In this document: piece after piece, positions 47,271 to 56,744 of the stretch | How the letters are laid out: each line of letters opens with the position of its first letter | How positions within the stretch are numbered: position 1 is the first letter of the stretch | DNA from: JARBAU01 sp040414675 | Lineage (GTDB): Archaea > Thermoproteota > Nitrososphaeria > Nitrososphaerales > Nitrososphaeraceae | Direction of reading: 5' to 3' | NCBI GenBank assembly: GCA_040414675.1 | Contig: JBEDUN010000061.1 | Coordinates: 1 to 64,000, forward strand | DNA: 64,000 nt | The notes under the pieces: model-generated | The model's database searches: none | Seen by the model: the letters and a program-made list of their open reading frames with translations, nothing else | What the model was told of the DNA's origin: nothing | Position numbers and translations under genes: made by a program

Positions 47271-47858
47271 TCACGATTAATATATCGCATGCAGATCTTC
47301 CAGTATAATTATATTGTACATCATGGTAATCTAAAATTCAGTCTTCGCCATTTAGAGATAAAAATTATCAGTTACTGGAGCCATATTGAATGACATTAAC
47401 GTACTGTCAGTATCCGAAATTAGTATTATGACATTAGTATGTATAGGGCAGGTCATATTAGGAGTAAGACTCCATACTCACCATAGATTTCTGAAATTTT
47501 AGATAGAGACGAGTACCATTGAAAGATAACAAGATCCGTTCAGTTCAATATTAGTTAAATTAGAAAGTAGTAAAGTATTGTATTGGATAAATGACTAGCA
47601 GAATCGAATCACATTTATGAACATGTTGAGTTCATATAGGCTTCTAATTGGAACATACAATTTAGATAGTAATTTCTAAATTTAATGGAAAATTTAGATA
47701 AACGGTTTGATATTTGTTATTTGTACTACTTCTGACGATATTAGTTTGATTTTTCTGTTTCCTACAAATATGATTTAACAACATAACCTGAACAAGGAGT
47801 AACAAAATGTTGAGTAAATCACTTAAATCACATAAGATGAAAATCGAAAAAGAAAACA
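47271..47858. other. Intergenic region before a secreted protein gene
   Basis: No gene is supported. A purine-rich AAGGAGTAAC precedes ATG 47808 (a short frame) and may be part of an untranslated leader for the secreted protein gene at 47859. Confidence 0.3.
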
Positions 47859-48230
47859 ATGGAAAAAACAAAAACGATATCAATTGTTATTGCCTCGATC
47901 GCATTGGCATTATCTGTATCATCGATTGGTTTCACAAGCCATGTATTTGCACAGAAAGATGACAACAATGGTAATAGTGGAAGTGGTAGCAGTAGTGGAA
48001 GTGGTAGCAGTAGTGGAAGTAGTTCAAGCAAAGGCGATTATGACAAATTCCAGAGTTGCCTGTCTGATGCGTCAAATGATGGCTCTGCAACCAAACAACA
48101 AATAAGAGATTGCTTTGATTCTACATACGGAGGCGGAAGCGGCGGAAGCAGCGATGCTAGTGACAATTCTGGCGACAGCAGCGGTTCAGGTAGTGGTCCT
48201 GACGACAGCAACAACAATAACGGCGAATAA
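47859..48230 (+). CDS. Secreted Gly/Ser-rich protein, 123 aa
   Basis: The signal peptide is KTISIVIASIALALSVSSIG with likely cleavage after VFAQ near residue 31. A Ser/Gly repeat (about 40-58) follows, then a conserved-looking middle with two Cys (KFQSCLSDASNDGSATKQQI, RDCFDSTYGGG) and an acidic Gly/Ser/Asn tail. The pair of Cys could form a disulfide. The middle (D-x-F-x-x-C-x-x-x-A, I-R-x-C-F-D) may be a small folded domain. A strong terminator-like stem follows 16 bases downstream. An ATG at 47838 lies in another frame. Confidence 0.65.
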   Translation: MEKTKTISIVIASIALALSVSSIGFTSHVFAQKDDNNGNSGSGSSSGSGSSSGSSSSKGDYDKFQSCLSDASNDGSATKQQIRDCFDSTYGGGSGGSSDASDNSGDSSGSGSGPDDSNNNNGE

Positions 48231-48246
48231 CTAAGATAACAAGCAT

Positions 48247-48280
48247 TTGAAAGCACATCTCGGTGTGCTTTCAACTTTTT
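48247..48280 (+). terminator. Intrinsic-type terminator after the secreted protein gene
   Basis: TTGAAAGCACA (48247-48257) pairs perfectly with TGTGCTTTCAA (48264-48274) around loop TCTCGG, and is followed by CTTTTT. It is the clearest terminator-like element in the window. Confidence 0.75.
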
Positions 48281-48572
48281 ATAAGACCTAAATTATCATA
48301 TTACCCACAATTTGATTGAATTTGATGTCTACACTTTGTTGCATATTGCCAATCAATATATTTACCGACTTATCGATCCATAAGTAGAAAATTTAGAAGA
48401 CAATTGGTTAATATAGAATATTTGAAAACTATAAATGGCATAATGGTTTTCCAATCGAATTCTCGGATCACGATGGCTATCTGACTTAGTAACATGCATG
48501 AGTATTGAAGTCAATGATAGTATTAATTTTAAACCATGGAAAGTGGGCTTGCTTAATAGATATGCATAGTTG

Positions 48573-48600
48573 ACCGATGCACGGCTCGGCCGTGTACGGT
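48573..48600 (+). other. G+C-rich 12-bp hairpin in A+T-rich intergenic DNA
   Basis: ACCG-A-TGCACGGC (48573-48585) pairs with GCCGTGTACGGT (48589-48600) with a single bulged A and a TCG loop. It stands alone between genes at 48230 and 48728 and no T-run follows. It may belong to a non-coding RNA or the leader of the Cys-rich gene. Confidence 0.45.
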
Positions 48601-48727
48601 ATCATATCGACCTAATTTTAGTCTTAGTACAAGTCACATTGGGACTAGTATGGAACGATTCAATTCAAAAATAACCTACAATCAAATGTCATAAATAAAG
48701 CATTCATCATAACAGATATTTGCGACT

Positions 48728-48865
48728 ATGACTAGTTGTAAGCATTGGGGATGTAATAAAGTTAATAATACCTGTATTGGATGTGGGTCGGTAATATGCC
48801 CAAATTGTCTGCAAGAACCTAACAAATGTGAATGTGATAATAAAGAAGAATGCTGTGTTTACTAG
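48728..48865 (+). CDS. Cys-rich zinc-binding micro-protein, 45 aa
   Basis: ATG at 48728 to TAG at 48863-48865. Ten of 45 residues are Cys: CKHWGC, CIGC, CPNC, CEC and CC. Spacings C-x4-C, C-x2-C, C-x4-C and C-x2-C fit two linked zinc knuckles. The opposite-strand frame over the same bases is a shadow. Preceded by a G+C-rich hairpin about 130 bases upstream. Function is unknown; a metallothionein-like or zinc-ribbon role is possible. Confidence 0.6.
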   Translation: MTSCKHWGCNKVNNTCIGCGSVICPNCLQEPNKCECDNKEECCVY

Positions 48866-49278
48866 ATAAAAAAAGAAACGATATAGCAAATATAATCGCA
48901 TTTGGACCCTGGGCAGACTCTGAGAGCTCGAGTGGATCGACTGATGCGTTGCCCCAGACTCCAATTATTTAGAAATCTAACAGGAACATTTCATGCGATA
49001 AAGAGAAGAAAGTAAATACTCTGCTAAATTGGTAATTATTTCCATTCCCAGAGATTTTCAGAGAGAACCACTACAGTACTATAGTTATTTAGGGATTTCG
49101 ATCAATTCGCAAAAAGTATCGTTAGTTGTGTAAAGTGTTTATTTGTTGATTTCGAGTATATGATCTAGTCTCAAGTGCAGTTTCATGGACATACTCCGTT
49201 CCATATAAGTTGACATTTGTTATGCCTTTCTTACACCCGTGATATGATATATGTAGAAAAATAGTGGTCTCCAGTCTA

Positions 49279-49494
49279 TTATCTAAGGTGTATTCTTGAA
49301 CCAGTATCATTTGACCCCATTCCCCCAATGCAAATATCATATTGCGTAGTATTCTCAGGAAGGTATTTACTGGCACATGTCTGCCGCTGTTGGAAAGTGC
49401 TTGCGTGCGCTGCATTGGTATAAGATAAGCTTCCTATTAGAATTCCTGTAATTGTTCCTACGGTTATCAATACCATAAAGATATTTTTGTTCAT
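49279..49494 (-). CDS. Small secreted protein, 71 aa
   Basis: The signal peptide is MVLITVGTITGILIGSLSYT with cleavage likely after AHAS near 32. The mature part contains a CASKYLPENTTQYDIC pair. The frame ends at 49279, but a second frame over the 3' end stays open to 49122 (VQEYTLDNRLETTIFLHISY) and may be the original continuation after a one-base shift. The two Cys suggest a disulfide-bonded extracellular peptide. Confidence 0.5.
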   Translation of the reverse strand: MNKNIFMVLITVGTITGILIGSLSYTNAAHASTFQQRQTCASKYLPENTTQYDICIGGMGSNDTGSRIHLR

Positions 49495-49721
49495 TATGTT
49501 AATGCTTATAGAAAGTCATAATTTAAGATTACTATAATAACAATGGCTTAACTCAAGAGGATCATAGTAAAGAAGATTTCAAATCTATAAAATATAGGAG
49601 AACATAGGTATTCTACACCCTCAAAATATCTCATAATATTCTGTATAAAAATGATTAAAGCATATGGTATAACGAAACTCTAAATTATTGTCAAAGAAGG
49701 ATAGAATTTCTAAAATGTGAT

Positions 49722-51401
49722 CTATCTTGGACTAGTTACAGCTCCCTCAGCCGCAGAGCCTACCAGCGAAGCATATTTGGCAAGTACTCCTTTTGTATAA
49801 TGGGGATTTATTGGCTTCCACTCTTTCTTTCTTTCTGTTAGCTCCGTCTCTGAAACTAGTAGATCTATCTTTCCCTCCGCGACATCTATAACTATTTGAT
49901 CGTCATCTTTAACTAGAGCTATAGGACCGCCTATCATCGCCTCTGGTGCAACATGGCCTATCATTAATCCTCTTGTAATACCGGAAAATCTCCCATCGGT
50001 AATCAATGCTACTTTATCGTCTATTCCTTGACCCACTAGAACTGCCGTGACAGATAGCATTTCTCTCATACCGGGTCCTCCTTTTGGACCTTCATATCGG
50101 ATTACTAAAACAGTTCCTTCGTCTATACCCCTTTTTGCAGCATCAAAAGCTTCTTCCTCGGAATCAAAAGTTCTCGCTTTACCATAAAATCTTGTTGACT
50201 TTATACTAGCGATTTTGACAACAGCTCCATCGGGAGCCAAAGAACCTTTTAGAATTCTAAGTGCTCCTTCCTTATCAATAGGATTGTCTATTGGTCTTAT
50301 AATTTTGATTATCTCGTTTTGGGGAACAATATCTAGCTTCATTAATTCAAGACTTTTCTTCATTGACTTTCCTGTGACTGTCATAACATCACCATCAATC
50401 AAGTTCATTTTTAGCAGATTATTTAGAATCACAGGGACTCCGCCTATATTGTTTAGATCAAACATTGTATATGGACCACCGGGTAGTAAATTACCTATGT
50501 GTGGTGTTCGCTTTTGTATTCTTTCAAAATCTGTATAATCTAGTTTAACACCGATTTCTCTAGCAATTGCCAAGAGATGAAGAACTGAATTTGTAGAACC
50601 ACCCGCAGCATTTACAAATGTGATTGCATTTTCAAATGCTTCAAATGTTAGAATGTCCTTTGGACATATATTATTTTCAATCAAGTTCATAAATGCCTCT
50701 CCAGATTCAAAACACACTTGTTTCTTTCTTTCACTCTCCGCAGGCGGAGAAGCGCTTCCAAGCAATGACATTCCAATAGCTTCTCCTATTGATCCCATAG
50801 TACAAGCTGTATACATTCCAGCACAACTGCCTGGACTGTGGCATGCAACATGGTCCAGGCTGGTTAGTTGTTCCAAACTTAGTTTTCCTGCCTCGTATGT
50901 TCCTACTCCTTCAAATACGTCTTGAATTGTTACTTTCTTTCCGTTCCAGTTTCCAGGCATCATCGCTCCCCCGAATACAAATATAGATGGTAAGTTTAGG
51001 CGAGCCATTGCCATTAATGTCCCCGGATTACTTTTATCACATCCAGCAATACCTACGAGTCCATCATATTGATGGGCTCTCATCATTAGTTCTATGGAAT
51101 CGGCAATTATCTCTCGGCTTACGAGAGATGACTTCATTCCTTCATGACCCATTGAAATAACATCAGATACAGAGATAGTTGTAAACTCTCTTGGTGTACA
51201 TCCAACATTCCTTAAACCTTCTTTAGCATAATTTGCAAGGTCTCCAAGATGAATATTGCAAGGTGTGGCCTCATTATGTACTGATGATACTCCTATCAAT
51301 GGTCTGGTTAGGTCATCGTCAGTAAGTCCCATTGCATGGTAATGTGCCCTATTCGGTGACCTGTATGGTCCTTCTATAGTTTTTCTACTTTGAAGTTTCA
51401 A
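49722..51401 (-). CDS. ilvD: Dihydroxy-acid dehydratase
   Basis: A 559-residue enzyme of branched-chain amino acid synthesis. It dehydrates 2,3-dihydroxy-3-methylbutanoate to 2-oxo-3-methylbutanoate (and the isoleucine analogue). Fe-S cluster Cys positions are visible in TPCNIHLGDLA (C48), GCDKSNPG (about 121) and SPGSCAGMYTACTM (about 192). Other landmarks are HNEATPCN, GGSTNSVLHLLAIAREIG, GPKGGPGMREML and LITDGRFSGITRG. It is a full-length stand-alone gene on the minus strand. Confidence 0.97.
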   Translation of the reverse strand: MKLQSRKTIEGPYRSPNRAHYHAMGLTDDDLTRPLIGVSSVHNEATPCNIHLGDLANYAKEGLRNVGCTPREFTTISVSDVISMGHEGMKSSLVSREIIADSIELMMRAHQYDGLVGIAGCDKSNPGTLMAMARLNLPSIFVFGGAMMPGNWNGKKVTIQDVFEGVGTYEAGKLSLEQLTSLDHVACHSPGSCAGMYTACTMGSIGEAIGMSLLGSASPPAESERKKQVCFESGEAFMNLIENNICPKDILTFEAFENAITFVNAAGGSTNSVLHLLAIAREIGVKLDYTDFERIQKRTPHIGNLLPGGPYTMFDLNNIGGVPVILNNLLKMNLIDGDVMTVTGKSMKKSLELMKLDIVPQNEIIKIIRPIDNPIDKEGALRILKGSLAPDGAVVKIASIKSTRFYGKARTFDSEEEAFDAAKRGIDEGTVLVIRYEGPKGGPGMREMLSVTAVLVGQGIDDKVALITDGRFSGITRGLMIGHVAPEAMIGGPIALVKDDDQIVIDVAEGKIDLLVSETELTERKKEWKPINPHYTKGVLAKYASLVGSAAEGAVTSPR

Positions 51402-51573
51402 ATCCTATAATTATATAACTTCATGCTAATATTGTTTTAGGTTTATATTCGAACGTAGTATTATTAGAATAGTTAGCAATTCTCTTCGAAACGTTACTAA
51501 CTACGACCTTGACCTAGCTGTGCGTGAACAGCAAGCAACATAGCATTCAATAAATTGGCACATAAATAAGGAA

Positions 51574-51937
51574 TTAAACGTATGACGCTTTTCGATCATA
51601 GTTATAATACTTCATCAGTTCGAGCAGATAAATGAATTTGTTGTATCCTTCTTTTGTTCGCTTTTGGGCTCCATCCAAAGCATTAACGTCGAACAGTTCA
51701 AATTTTGGGAGATCCTTAACTGTGATTCTTGTTGATGCGTCATCCCAGACCGGGAATTAATCACGACCTGATTCCCTGTGGAGAAACAATGTTACTAGTC
51801 GAGATTTTCAGGATCACACTCACATAAAAAGAAACCTATGAGACCTCAATAATTAGGATAAGTCTTCTTAGAAATTCCTCAGATTTCTCCTTGTCGCTAC
51901 TTTTGTTATAAATAGAGAAGCATGCTATTTTATGCAT
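51574..51937 (-). pseudogene. Decayed small gene of a thaumarchaeal family
   Basis: Three protein-like segments in changing frames form one locus. From ATG 51937, MHKIACFSIYNKSSDKEKSE then FLRRLILIIEVS ends at TAG. Next, FFLCECDPENLD in another frame meets TAG-TAA. Finally FLHRESGRD-stop-FPVWDDASTRI with KDLPKFELFDVNALDGAQKR and LLELMKYYNYDRKASYV runs to TAA at 51574-51576. The family is not recognised. At least two shifts and three stops leave it dead. Confidence 0.5.
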
Positions 51938-52436
51938 AGGAGGATAAGTCATCCTGTGGTAACAATATGTTTTGGTGCTTTGGAAGAACGAATAACATCT
52001 TAAAGTCTGCTTAGGGAAAATAGGTCTCTTTCTCGTTAATTGCTATATGAATGACCATTATGTTCTTCCATTGAGTATCAAATAAGTACGTAGGCTTTTC
52101 ATAGAACTACTAAAATTGAGAGGAAGTTCAAGTTAATATAAAGAGTTCCAACTTCACAAATGATGATAAGAGGGTAGCAGAAGGAATCGTGAACTTGTCG
52201 TTCCAGTTCCCTTTGAGTACTTTCTTTGTACCTTAAACGAGTTCTTCTAGTTACAACGAAAATCAAAGTATAGAGAATTTATTGGCTTTTCTTCAAGGTG
52301 TAATATATTTTCTATTTTCTATACTTAATCACAGCAACCGATATGCCCACACATCCTAGATATTCTGAATGCTACCCAGTCACTTTCTTCTTTTTCATAT
52401 TTCTCACATTTATTCGACAGGTATAATATTATACAA
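51938..52436. other. Intergenic region before the decarboxylase gene
   Basis: No gene is supported. It should contain the promoter of the G+C-richer decarboxylase gene. Confidence 0.3.
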
Positions 52437-52502
52437 TTGATGATACTTTATTGTAATGATTTGATGTTATTCTTATATAGAAAAGAGCTGCAATCACGAC
52501 AA

Positions 52503-54239
52503 ATGTATTCAAGCGACGTAAAGTTAGATGCTAAATCTGGTCAGAAATTCACGATCGGGAACTACCTAGGGGCCCGATTAGAGCAAATCGGCGTCAAACA
52601 TTGCTTCATGGTCCCGGGAGATTACAATCTAGTTCTACTTGATCAGCTCATACGGAACAAGAATATTATGCAGATCGGGTGTTGCAACGAGTTAAATGCA
52701 GCTTATGCAGCAGAGGGCTATGCTCGAGCCAATGGATGTGGAGCAGTTGTAACAACCTTTAACGTGGGAGCTTTCTCCGCACTCAGCGGGGTAGCAGGAG
52801 CATATGCCGAAAATCTGCCCGTAATATTTGTCTCAGGAGGCTATAACACTAATGATGAGGCGGCAAATCACTTTATACATCATACTATCGGAACTCACGA
52901 CTTTTCATATCAGTTTGAAATTTTTAGACGGGTCACATGCGCAGCTGTCAGAATTCTAAATGCCGATAACGCTCCATTACTAATTGATCAAGCGATTGTA
53001 ACTGCACTGCGAGAACGAAAGCCAGCATACATAGAGATCGCATGCAATCTGGCCGCAGCACCTTGCAATAAACCTGCTCCTTTCGAATCTGCGTTGTTCC
53101 AGAAGGTTACCAACCGACATTCATTGAATGCAGCGGTGAAGTGCGCAGCTGACATACTGAACAACGCAAGGAAACCACTTTTACTGGCAGGTTCGCACCT
53201 CCGTTCGTTTAGAGCAATGGATGCGTTTCGTGAGCTTGCAGAATCTCTCGCTTGCGCCGTAGCAGTAATGCCAGATGCCAAAGGCTCTTTCGTTGAAGAT
53301 CATACTCAGTATATTGGAATCTACTTGGGAGACGAGAGTAGTCCTGCCTGTGATCCAATCGTAGAGTGGGCAGACCTGATTCTCGCCGCCGGACCCCAGT
53401 TTACAGATTATACTACAGCTGGTTGGACAGCCTTACCAGCACGTGAAAAGTCGATAATAGCTCAACCTGGGTTCGTGCGTTTCTCGGATTTAATTTATAC
53501 TGAAATTGGACTCGCAGATTTTCTTTCAGCATTAGCCAAGAAAGTTCATGCTAATGATAAAACACTTATGGAGTATCGGCAAATTGGAGGAGGGGAGAGA
53601 GTTACAAAGCAAACAACTAAGTCGGATTATGATACTCCGCTCTCCCGATCTGAAATGGTCAGTCAGATAGAAAAGGATCTAGATGGGAAAACAACTTTGC
53701 TCGTAGAAACTGGGGACGCTTGGTTCAATGGAATATATATGAGACTACCAAGAGGTGCTCGCTTTGAGATAGAAATGCAATGGGGAGCAATTGGTTGGTC
53801 TGTTCCTGCAAGCTTCGGATACGCAATGGGGATGGAAGATGATCGAAGAATCGTTTCAATTATTGGAGATGGCTCGTTCCAGATTACTGCCCAAGAAGTT
53901 GCCAACATGATTCGATACAAGACGAACAATATCATCTTCTTAGTCAACAATCAGGGATATGTAATCGAGTCTGAGATTCATGAAGGTCCGTACAACTACT
54001 TCAAGAACTGGGATTACGCAGGCTTAGTCCACATATTCAACGCAAAAGATGGCAAGGGACTTGGTCTGAAGGCTACAACCGCTGGAGAGCTTGCTATCGC
54101 CATAGAAAAAGCGCGAGAACACAGAGGTGGACCAGTCTTGATTGAATGTCAGATTGCTCACGATGACTGCACTCCGCAACTGCTCAAGTGGGGAAACAAA
54201 GTCGCTGCTGCCAATGGGCGTCCTCCCGTTCAAGTCTAA
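52503..54239 (+). CDS. Thiamine-diphosphate-dependent decarboxylase, pyruvate/indolepyruvate decarboxylase type
   Basis: A TPP enzyme of about 578 residues. Key motifs: ARLEQIGVKHCFMVPGDYNL, the catalytic Glu in CNELNAAYAAEG, the histidine pair HFIHHTIGTHDFSYQFEIFR typical of PDC/IPDC, and the TPP/Mg motif IIGDGSFQITAQEVANMIRY to IFLVNNQGYVIESEIHEG. It should decarboxylate 2-oxo acids to aldehydes. Upstream in-frame ATG 52437 would add 22 hydrophobic residues not expected in the family, so 52503 is preferred. The gene is clearly richer in G+C than its neighbours, which suggests acquisition by transfer. The pathway in this organism is unknown. Confidence 0.9.
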   Translation: MYSSDVKLDAKSGQKFTIGNYLGARLEQIGVKHCFMVPGDYNLVLLDQLIRNKNIMQIGCCNELNAAYAAEGYARANGCGAVVTTFNVGAFSALSGVAGAYAENLPVIFVSGGYNTNDEAANHFIHHTIGTHDFSYQFEIFRRVTCAAVRILNADNAPLLIDQAIVTALRERKPAYIEIACNLAAAPCNKPAPFESALFQKVTNRHSLNAAVKCAADILNNARKPLLLAGSHLRSFRAMDAFRELAESLACAVAVMPDAKGSFVEDHTQYIGIYLGDESSPACDPIVEWADLILAAGPQFTDYTTAGWTALPAREKSIIAQPGFVRFSDLIYTEIGLADFLSALAKKVHANDKTLMEYRQIGGGERVTKQTTKSDYDTPLSRSEMVSQIEKDLDGKTTLLVETGDAWFNGIYMRLPRGARFEIEMQWGAIGWSVPASFGYAMGMEDDRRIVSIIGDGSFQITAQEVANMIRYKTNNIIFLVNNQGYVIESEIHEGPYNYFKNWDYAGLVHIFNAKDGKGLGLKATTAGELAIAIEKAREHRGGPVLIECQIAHDDCTPQLLKWGNKVAAANGRPPVQV

Positions 54240-54606
54240 AAACAAATGATGCAATGACCTAGCTGTCACTCCTGAGCGAATTCGAGGGAGCTTTTCCTTG
54301 GGATATACGCATAATATTCTGTTATAATAAAAGGTAAAGAAGGAGAGGGTTTGCTAATCTACTGGCCTAAACTGTCAAAACGATCCCTTATGATCATAAT
54401 AAATTAAGCATGTTGGACACGAACCAAGATAAAAGCAGTATATAAAGCGAATCTTATGGTCGCATTAATATATCGTGTACTATAAAAAACTAGCCTATTG
54501 ATACGACCTCTAAATACAGCTCTTAAATCGACTGTTGGAATTGGTTGTTATATTGTTAAACATACCGTATAAATAAAGTCTGCAAATAATAGTGCCGTAG
54601 ACCGAA
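54240..54606. other. Intergenic region, no gene seen
   Basis: A+T-rich DNA separating the decarboxylase from a small membrane protein. It should contain the latter's promoter. No terminator-like stem with a T-run was found. Confidence 0.3.
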
Positions 54607-54954
54607 ATGCATTCTTATAGCATACCTCTAGAAGTAGACGTAAGACCATTTTTTGGGATCCTAACACTTGGGATCGATATCGCTGTAGGAGTGATTATAG
54701 CAATATCGATTATCAGGGGATTTATTATGTATATAAGAACTGTACGAAGGTCCCCACTAGAGCAAACAAAAGAAGAGAATGGGATAAAAAGATACGTTGG
54801 AAATGGTCTGATTCTAGCGTTAGACCTAGAAGTCGGTAGCGATATAATTAAAACTATACTAGAACCGTCAGAAGCAGATCTTATAGCGCTCGTGGTGATT
54901 GTAGCAATAAGAATTGCGCTTAGTTGGTCACTTTCAAGGGATATGAAAGATTAG
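54607..54954 (+). CDS. DUF1622-type small membrane protein, 115 aa
   Basis: An ATG-started protein with LTLGIDIAVGVIIAISIIRG, then RYVGNGLILALDLEVGSDII and a final VIVAIRIALSWSLSRDM. Three hydrophobic segments and the G-L-x-L-A-L-E/D-x-x-x-G-A/S-D-I pattern match DUF1622. The family has no established function. Confidence 0.75.
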   Translation: MHSYSIPLEVDVRPFFGILTLGIDIAVGVIIAISIIRGFIMYIRTVRRSPLEQTKEENGIKRYVGNGLILALDLEVGSDIIKTILEPSEADLIALVVIVAIRIALSWSLSRDMKD

Positions 54955-55186
54955 CCAATTGCTTTACGAGACATTTCCACTGGAAAATGAATTATAGAAC
55001 AAAAATCAGACACCATTCTTCCACGGTGGTTTAATGTCGACCAGGGATAATTATGCGTACAGACTTTACAGTAATGGATGTATTTAACCCCATTAGATTG
55101 ATTGAGTGTAAACAGATAAATTAAATGGCCTCCCTCTACCTACAGTTCCTCAGCCATCATAAATCAATACTGATAGAATGTTGTGA

Positions 55187-55396
55187 TTGATAGAGCCGAA
55201 GTCAAAAGAACTAACAGTAGCAGAAGTCAAGAAAATAATTTATAAGAACATTCAAAAGTAGCAAAAAGTAGTAGACCCAGAAAAGATCAACATACAAATA
55301 GTTGAGTATAACTTAGCTGAGGTAGAGGCTATGCAGCAAATATACGCAATGATTTTGGACGAAGAACAACGAAGAGACAAACAGACCAACAAATGA
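55187..55396 (+). pseudogene. Small helical gene interrupted by an amber stop
   Basis: From TTG 55187 the frame runs IEPKSKELTVAEVKKIIYKN to TAG at 55259-55261, then continues in the same frame as QKVVDPEKINIQIVEYNLAE, VEAMQQIYAMILDEEQRRDK to TGA at 55394-55396. The continuing helical, Glu/Lys/Gln-rich character on both sides of the stop argues for a recent amber mutation (CAG or AAG to TAG). The family is unknown. Confidence 0.45.
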
Positions 55397-55690
55397 ATTT
55401 AGGTTAGGTAAGTCTTCTAAGATAGAACATTTCTATCTTCTATCAGTAGTATTATCAACTGATAAGCATATTAACATTCTTCACATTGGAGATTGGAATT
55501 GTAGATGGTATTGCTGCTGATGAGAATGCTACTAAGACGAATACAGTCGTCGTAATAGATATTACCGTATCTTTTTATTCATTTATATATAATAGATATT
55601 TATGAATATCTATCTAGTGATCTTTTACCTTACCAGCCAATATTTATTGTGTGATCGTCTCATATACTTGAAGAATTGGAGTGACAATTA

Positions 55691-56077
55691 ATGGAAATGA
55701 AACTTGAATTGGTGGCGATTCCAGTAACTGATGTGGATCGAGCACGTGACTTTTATAAAGACAAAGTAGGTTTTAACTTAGACCACGACCATACCGTGAG
55801 CGAGAAGCTACGTTTTGTTCAAATGACACCTATAGGTTCTGCATGTTCAATTTGTTTCGGGATTGGTATCGCCGACAATATGAAACCAGGCTCTATTAAA
55901 GGCCTGCAGATGGTAGTCAAGGATGCTCAGGCCGCCCATGATGAGCTTAAAAAACGGGGAGTTGTTGTTAGTGATGTCGACACACAAGCTTGGGGTAAGT
56001 TTGTTCATTTTGGAGATCCAGATGGTAACACCTGGACCCTTCAGGAATTACCTCCGCGCAGCCAATTTAAAGTCTAG
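55691..56077 (+). CDS. VOC-family (glyoxalase/dioxygenase-fold) protein
   Basis: A 128-residue protein: ELVAIPVTDVDRARDFYKDK, GFNLDHDHTV, QMTPIGSACSICFGIG, KFVHFGDPDGNTWTLQELPP. The ending D-P-D-G-N-x-W-x-L-Q-E supplies the usual last-strand Glu ligand. It is a typical small VOC protein, unlinked to the VOC gene at 46163 and only distantly similar to it. A purine-rich GGAGTGACA region precedes the start by about 9 bases. Confidence 0.85.
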   Translation: MEMKLELVAIPVTDVDRARDFYKDKVGFNLDHDHTVSEKLRFVQMTPIGSACSICFGIGIADNMKPGSIKGLQMVVKDAQAAHDELKKRGVVVSDVDTQAWGKFVHFGDPDGNTWTLQELPPRSQFKV

Positions 56078-56356
56078 CAATAGCACATAGTTAGGATTGA
56101 AGTTTAGCTGTCTTAAACTACGGCAAGTGTCGAGCCAATTTCTGAACATGTTCTAGGCTATTTTTTGATGATATTTGATAGGTCGCATTAACAGTATCGT
56201 AATTCAATATCAATTTCTAAATAATTACCAGAATGTGTAAAAAGTCCGATGTTGTCCGAATTGTTAGCTTTTTGCATATTTATGGAATCAATATTGTGAC
56301 GCACATTGGCTAGCTGATACTAACATATCATCATCAATTTTTATGATCGTCAGGTT

Positions 56357-56657
56357 TTATGTGATCGTATTAAGTCTGACAGATTTACCTATCAATAGGA
56401 TCAGCTTGTCATAAGCAGGTCTGGACAAACTTAATAAATCTAACTTACGTTCCTCAGGATCTTGTATTTGATCTGCCTCTCGATGGAGAGTACGCTCGTT
56501 CTGAAACACAGAAAGTGCTTAGTTTATATGCATAAAATGTTAGTAAATAATATGCTTAGCTCTAGGCTCTTGTAGTCTTCTGTAGGCTTACCTTTAACGC
56601 TGCTACAAGGTCCTTGGTCTCTTCCTCTTTAACTTTTTGTGGTTTGGAGGCGGTCAT
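56357..56657 (-). CDS. Two-part small ORF with intron-like borders
   Basis: Part 1 runs from ATG 56657 for 22 codons (MTASKPQKVKEEETKDLVAA, LK) to 56592. Part 2 runs 47 codons from 56500 (NERTLHREADQIQDPEERKL to GKSVRLNTIT) to TAA at 56357-56359. Between them, 91 bases begin GTAAGC and end TTTCTGTGTTTCAG, with TACTAAC at minus-strand 56545-56539. Joining across the gap keeps one frame and gives 69 charged, helical residues. Alternatives are two separate micro-ORFs (part 2 could start at GTG three codons earlier) or a decayed gene. Spliceosomal introns are not known in archaea. Confidence 0.3.
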
Positions 56658-56744
56658 TCTACGCTACACTTGACATTTGATTCGATCATATACATCGTTA
56701 ACATCTTGTAGTGGTAATGCGTCTATTAACACCCCGTTTTAGTG

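Noticed and set aside
47884..48274. Frames overlapping the Gly/Ser-rich secreted gene
   Set aside because: Shadow frames of a low-complexity sequence; only one frame has a signal peptide.
1941..55261. Genome-wide amber or opal recoding
   Set aside because: TAG and TGA both end intact conserved genes in the window (for example the SPFH and Lrp-like genes), and interrupted genes also carry frameshifts; point mutation is simpler.
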